From NCBI GenBank assembly GCA_018671895.1, contig JABHGV010000020.1, forward strand, positions 1-38,234: 38,234 bases of DNA. The letters are read 5' to 3'. This document shows positions 35,917 through 38,234 of this stretch, piece after piece. Position 1 is the stretch's first letter. Each line of letters begins with the position of its first letter. The notes beneath the pieces are model-generated. The model made no database searches and was not told the origin of the DNA. It was given only the letters and a program-made list of their open reading frames with translations. Origin of the DNA: Rhodospirillaceae bacterium (lineage in GTDB: Bacteria; Pseudomonadota; Alphaproteobacteria; Rhodospirillales; JABHCV01). Both the position numbers and the translations under genes were made by a program.

Positions 35917-36117
35917 CTACTTGGCGTTCGGCATATAGGATTTGACGATGCGGGCGTCAGAAGCACACAGGATCATGGTGCCACGCGCTTTACGCTTCAT
36001 CTTTTGGGGACGTTTGCTCATGCCGTGTTGCTTCAAGGCAACGTTCGCCCGTACTTTGCCGGTGCCGGTCAGGCGAAAGCGCTTTTTGGCGCTGGACTTG
36101 GTCTTCAACTTGGGCAT
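35917..36117 (-). CDS. rpmI: 50S ribosomal protein L35
   Basis: 66 aa from the ATG at 36117: [20 protein letters not shown] is the standard L35 start, and AAGGAATG gives its ribosome binding site. The longer open frame into the upstream gap is not coding. First gene of the rpmI-rplT unit; separated from infC by a 488-nt gap with a terminator, a dispersed repeat and a hairpin cluster. Confidence 0.96.
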   Translation of the reverse strand: MPKLKTKSSAKKRFRLTGTGKVRANVALKQHGMSKRPQKMKRKARGTMILCASDARIVKSYMPNAK

Positions 36118-36264
36118 TTTACATTCCTTACATGATCGAAAATGTATTTTGAGCAGCTGGGCATGCCCTGCCGGACCGCTCGCGAAGCGCGGGTTATAGC
36201 GCTCAAACAGGGCTATTGCAAGCATTAGCCCTGTTTATTTATTAATGCCCCTCAATCGCCGGGC

Positions 36265-36319
36265 GGGGCTCCTCGCCCCTTGGCTTTCGCCGAACAATCG
36301 GCGGCCCGCAGTCGCGGGC
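36265..36319 (-). other. Hairpin cluster upstream of rpmI (possible L20-type leader)
   Basis: Three short perfect hairpins follow one another: 36265-36269 with 36275-36279, 36289-36293 with 36298-36302, and 36304-36309 with 36314-36319. They lie 148-202 nt before the rpmI start. L20 represses rpmI-rplT translation through a structured leader in enterobacteria, so a leader role is possible, but no L20-binding fold could be verified by eye. Confidence 0.3.
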
Positions 36320-36376
36320 TTGGAAGAATATGATTCTTGTAGAAATTTAAGCGTCGGAAGGAGCTTCATTCTCATC

Positions 36377-36448
36377 CGTCATTCCCGCAGGCTGAGAATC
36401 CAGCTCTTCGTCAAGCATCTCTAGACCCCCGCCTACGCGGGGGTGACG
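36377..36448. repeat. REP-like dispersed intergenic palindrome
   Basis: The outer arms CGTCATTCCCGC (36377-36388) and GCGGGGGTGACG (36437-36448) are imperfect inverted repeats (10 of 12 pairs). The inner hairpin ACCCCCGC/GCGGGGGT (36425-36444) has a 4-nt loop. The layout 'CGTCATTCCCGC...GAATCCAG...CCCCCGC...GCGGGGGTGACG' is that of widely dispersed proteobacterial intergenic repeats. This is the only copy in the window. The 78-aa open frame over it on the minus strand is repeat-derived, not a gene. Confidence 0.65.
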
Positions 36449-36546
36449 GGGATAAATATGGCTCCTGATGACTTTTATGGTCTGGCTTCCAGAATCCGCG
36501 CCACGCAGTGCGCTAAACATGCTCCCGCCCACCAAGATGAGGGGCA

Positions 36547-36577
36547 AAAACAAAGCCCGCAAATGCGGGCTTTGTTT
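36547..36577 (-). terminator. Intrinsic terminator of thrS-infC
   Basis: A perfect 10-bp stem (36551-36560 with 36565-36574), extended by three A-T pairs, has a 4-nt loop and is followed on the minus strand by TTTTTG. It starts 29 nt past the infC stop, so rpmI-rplT probably has a separate promoter. Confidence 0.88.
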
Positions 36578-36605
36578 AAACAAGAACGAAGTAAGTGCTT
36601 CGTGC

Positions 36606-37142
36606 TTACTTCGGCGCCACGATCATGATCATCAGGCGGCCTTCCATACGCGGGAATTGCTCGACCTTGACCCGGTCTTCCAGTTCCGCACGGATACGGT
36701 TCAGCACGTCCATGCCGAGCTCCTGATGGGCCATTTCACGGCCGCGGAAGCGAATGGTGAATTTGACCTTGTCTTCGTGGTCCAGGAAGCGCCGGGCGTT
36801 GCGCATCTTGACTTCATAGTCGTGCACATCAATGCCGGGGCGCATCTTGATCTCTTTGACCTCGATGACTTTTTGTTTCTTGCGGGCCTCGTTGCGCTTT
36901 TTCTGTTCCTCGTACTTGTACTTGCCGTAATCGAGGACTTTGCACACGGGCGGTTCGGCATTGGGCGACACCTCGACCAGATCAAGGCCGGCCTCGAATG
37001 CCAGTTCAATACCTTCTGCAACGGAAATTACGCCGACCATTTCTCCGTCGGCTCCGACGACGCGCACACTTTCGGCGTCGATCATATCGTTAACACGCGG
37101 ACCCTTGCGGACCGGCGGCTGGTTCATCGGACGTCTCGCTAT
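36606..37142 (-). CDS. infC: Translation initiation factor IF-3 (non-AUG start)
   Basis: IF-3 binds 30S, monitors the initiator codon and keeps subunits apart. The N-terminal domain ([20 protein letters not shown]) and C-terminal domain ([36 protein letters not shown]) are complete. The ribosome binding site AGGAG (37151-37155) lies 8 nt before an in-frame ATA (37142-37140), 2 nt before an ATT, and 23 nt before the first ATG (37127). I therefore place the start at ATA, giving 178 aa beginning with [10 protein letters not shown]; the ATG would give 173 aa with only a weak GAGA. Non-AUG starts are characteristic of infC and allow IF-3 to repress itself. The start lies 19 nt after thrS. Confidence 0.92.
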   Translation of the reverse strand: MARRPMNQPPVRKGPRVNDMIDAESVRVVGADGEMVGVISVAEGIELAFEAGLDLVEVSPNAEPPVCKVLDYGKYKYEEQKKRNEARKKQKVIEVKEIKMRPGIDVHDYEVKMRNARRFLDHEDKVKFTIRFRGREMAHQELGMDVLNRIRAELEDRVKVEQFPRMEGRLMIMIVAPK

Positions 37143-37161
37143 TGTAATAGCTCCTCTATGG

Positions 37162-38234
37162 TTACGGGCCCGGCTTCTGGTGTGGTCCGGACGCTTCGTC
37201 GGCAAGTCTAGCGACTGCGTCACCGAGCGCAAGAATTTCCTGATCCTTGCCGCCAAGGCGACGCATGGCCACCGTGCTTTCTTCGGCCTCGCGGCCACCA
37301 ACAACAAGGATCACCGGTACGTGAGCATGGGAGTGTTCGCGAACCTTGTAATTGATCTTTTCATTGCGCAGATCAAGCGCTGCGGTCAATCCGGCGGCAT
37401 CCAGGGCTTGCTTGACCTGGGCTGCGTATTCATCGGCCGCTTCGGTAATGGTGGCGACGACGACCTGTACAGGGGCCAGCCACAGCGGGAAGCGCCCGGC
37501 GTAATGTTCGATCAAAATACCGATAAAGCGCTCGAACGAGCCCAGAATGGCCCGGTGCAACATCACCGGGCGGTGTTTTGCGCCATCTTCGGCGATATAA
37601 CTGGCGTCCAGTCTTTCGGGCAGAACGAAATCGACCTGTAAGGTGCCGCATTGCCATTCGCGGCCGATGGTGTCGCGCAGCACGAATTCCAGTTTCGGAC
37701 CATAGAACGCGCCCTCGCCGGGGTTCAGCGTCCACTCCAGACCTGTTTCTTCAAGTGCCTCTTTAAGGGCGTCTTCGGATTTGTCCCAGACGTCATCGGC
37801 CCCGGCGCGCACATCCGGGCGGTCCGAGAACTTGACGACCACATCGGTGAAGCCGAAGTCCTTGTACACAGACAGCAGCAATTCACAGAACTGTTCGGTT
37901 TCCGCCGTGATCTGGTCTTCGGTACAGAAAATATGGGCGTCATCTTGCGTGAAGGCGCGGACCCGCATCAGGCCGTGCAGTGCGCCCGAAGGCTCGTTGC
38001 GATGGCACGAGCCGAATTCGGCCATGCGGATCGGCAGGTCGCGATAACTGGTCGTGCCCTGCTTGAAAATCTGCACATGGCATGGGCAGTTCATCGGCTT
38101 GATCGCCAGAATCTTGTCCTCAGACTCCGAGATGAACATATTCTCGCGGAATTTTTCCCAGTGCCCTGAATCTTCCCACAGCTGACGATCGACCAGTTCC
38201 GGGGTGTTGACCTCTACATATCCGCCGCCGTCCA
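37162..38234 (-). CDS. thrS: Threonyl-tRNA synthetase, 5' part beyond window
   Basis: C-terminal 356 or so residues of ThrS; the frame is open to the window edge, so the ATG at 38139 is internal. Present are the class II catalytic core with the zinc-site Cys in [13 protein letters not shown], then [29 protein letters not shown], the motif 3 stretch [21 protein letters not shown], and the anticodon-binding domain ([21 protein letters not shown]). The TGS and editing domains are upstream of the window. Operon partner of infC. Confidence 0.96.
   Translation of the reverse strand, partial: DGGGYVEVNTPELVDRQLWEDSGHWEKFRENMFISESEDKILAIKPMNCPCHVQIFKQGTTSYRDLPIRMAEFGSCHRNEPSGALHGLMRVRAFTQDDAHIFCTEDQITAETEQFCELLLSVYKDFGFTDVVVKFSDRPDVRAGADDVWDKSEDALKEALEETGLEWTLNPGEGAFYGPKLEFVLRDTIGREWQCGTLQVDFVLPERLDASYIAEDGAKHRPVMLHRAILGSFERFIGILIEHYAGRFPLWLAPVQVVVATITEAADEYAAQVKQALDAAGLTAALDLRNEKINYKVREHSHAHVPVILVVGGREAEESTVAMRRLGGKDQEILALGDAVARLADEASGPHQKPGP

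Noticed and set aside
36347-36583. 78-aa open frame on the minus strand between infC and rpmI
   Set aside because: It runs through the terminator and the REP-like repeat; the HPRVGGG...LDSQPAGMTD type of sequence is a typical translation of dispersed repeats.

Overview
The window reads as a compact stretch of core chromosome from a motile, respiring alphaproteobacterium, most like a marine or aquatic Rhodospirillales member (taxon inferred from family resemblance and synteny, not from a search). Supporting signs are a complete System I cytochrome c maturation operon divergent from aconitase A, a DUF1223 gene behind acnA, the fdxA-carD pair, the thrS-infC / rpmI-rplT / pheS-pheT translation block, a PAS_5 protein, and several taxis proteins. 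GC looks to be in the mid to upper fifties percent throughout. I see no phage, transposase, integrase, CRISPR array or toxin-antitoxin pair.

Layout. 1-1599 (+) is the 3' part of a HAMP receptor with a decayed MCP tip. 1618-9832 (-) holds ccmABCDEFGHI, mostly start/stop-overlapped, followed by pgk. 9833-10215 is the divergent gap between ccmA and acnA; on the minus strand it carries a structured region ending in a strong intrinsic terminator, a candidate sRNA or ccm leader. 10216-14693 (+) has acnA, a secreted DUF1223 protein and an EamA permease. htpG (-) diverges from a short HPF-like gene and pcm (+). 17.7-21.7 kb carries a Cys-rich MarR regulator, a TerC membrane protein behind a perfect CRP-type palindrome, a DUF938 methyltransferase, a TerB-like protein, ferredoxin fdxA and a CarD regulator with a histone-like tail. 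21.7-24.4 kb (-) is an OsmC / SNase-like / M48 lipoprotein operon. Then come proline iminopeptidase, a PagL-like lipid A deacylase, tRNA-Arg(CCT), pgi (-), a secreted alpha/beta hydrolase, a polylysine tail-anchored protein of unknown role, and a PAS_5 protein. 30.0-31.8 kb (-) is a two-gene 'split Aer' unit: a free Aer-type PAS protein followed by a soluble MCP. 31.9 kb to the end (-) is the translation block, with thrS cut by the window edge.

Functionally the genes cover cytochrome c assembly, central carbon metabolism (pgk, pgi, acnA), protein quality control (htpG, hpf-like, pcm, M48), envelope and oxidative stress, taxis, and translation. The most interesting points are regulatory or structural: the minus-strand RNA candidate beside ccmA, the non-AUG (AUA) start of infC, the CRP-like site before terC, a MarR regulator with a four-cysteine tail, the SNase homologue lacking its catalytic glutamate, the CarD tail, the tail-anchored polylysine protein, and convergent gene pairs that share palindromic stop codons. 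No single large undescribed multi-gene system is evident.
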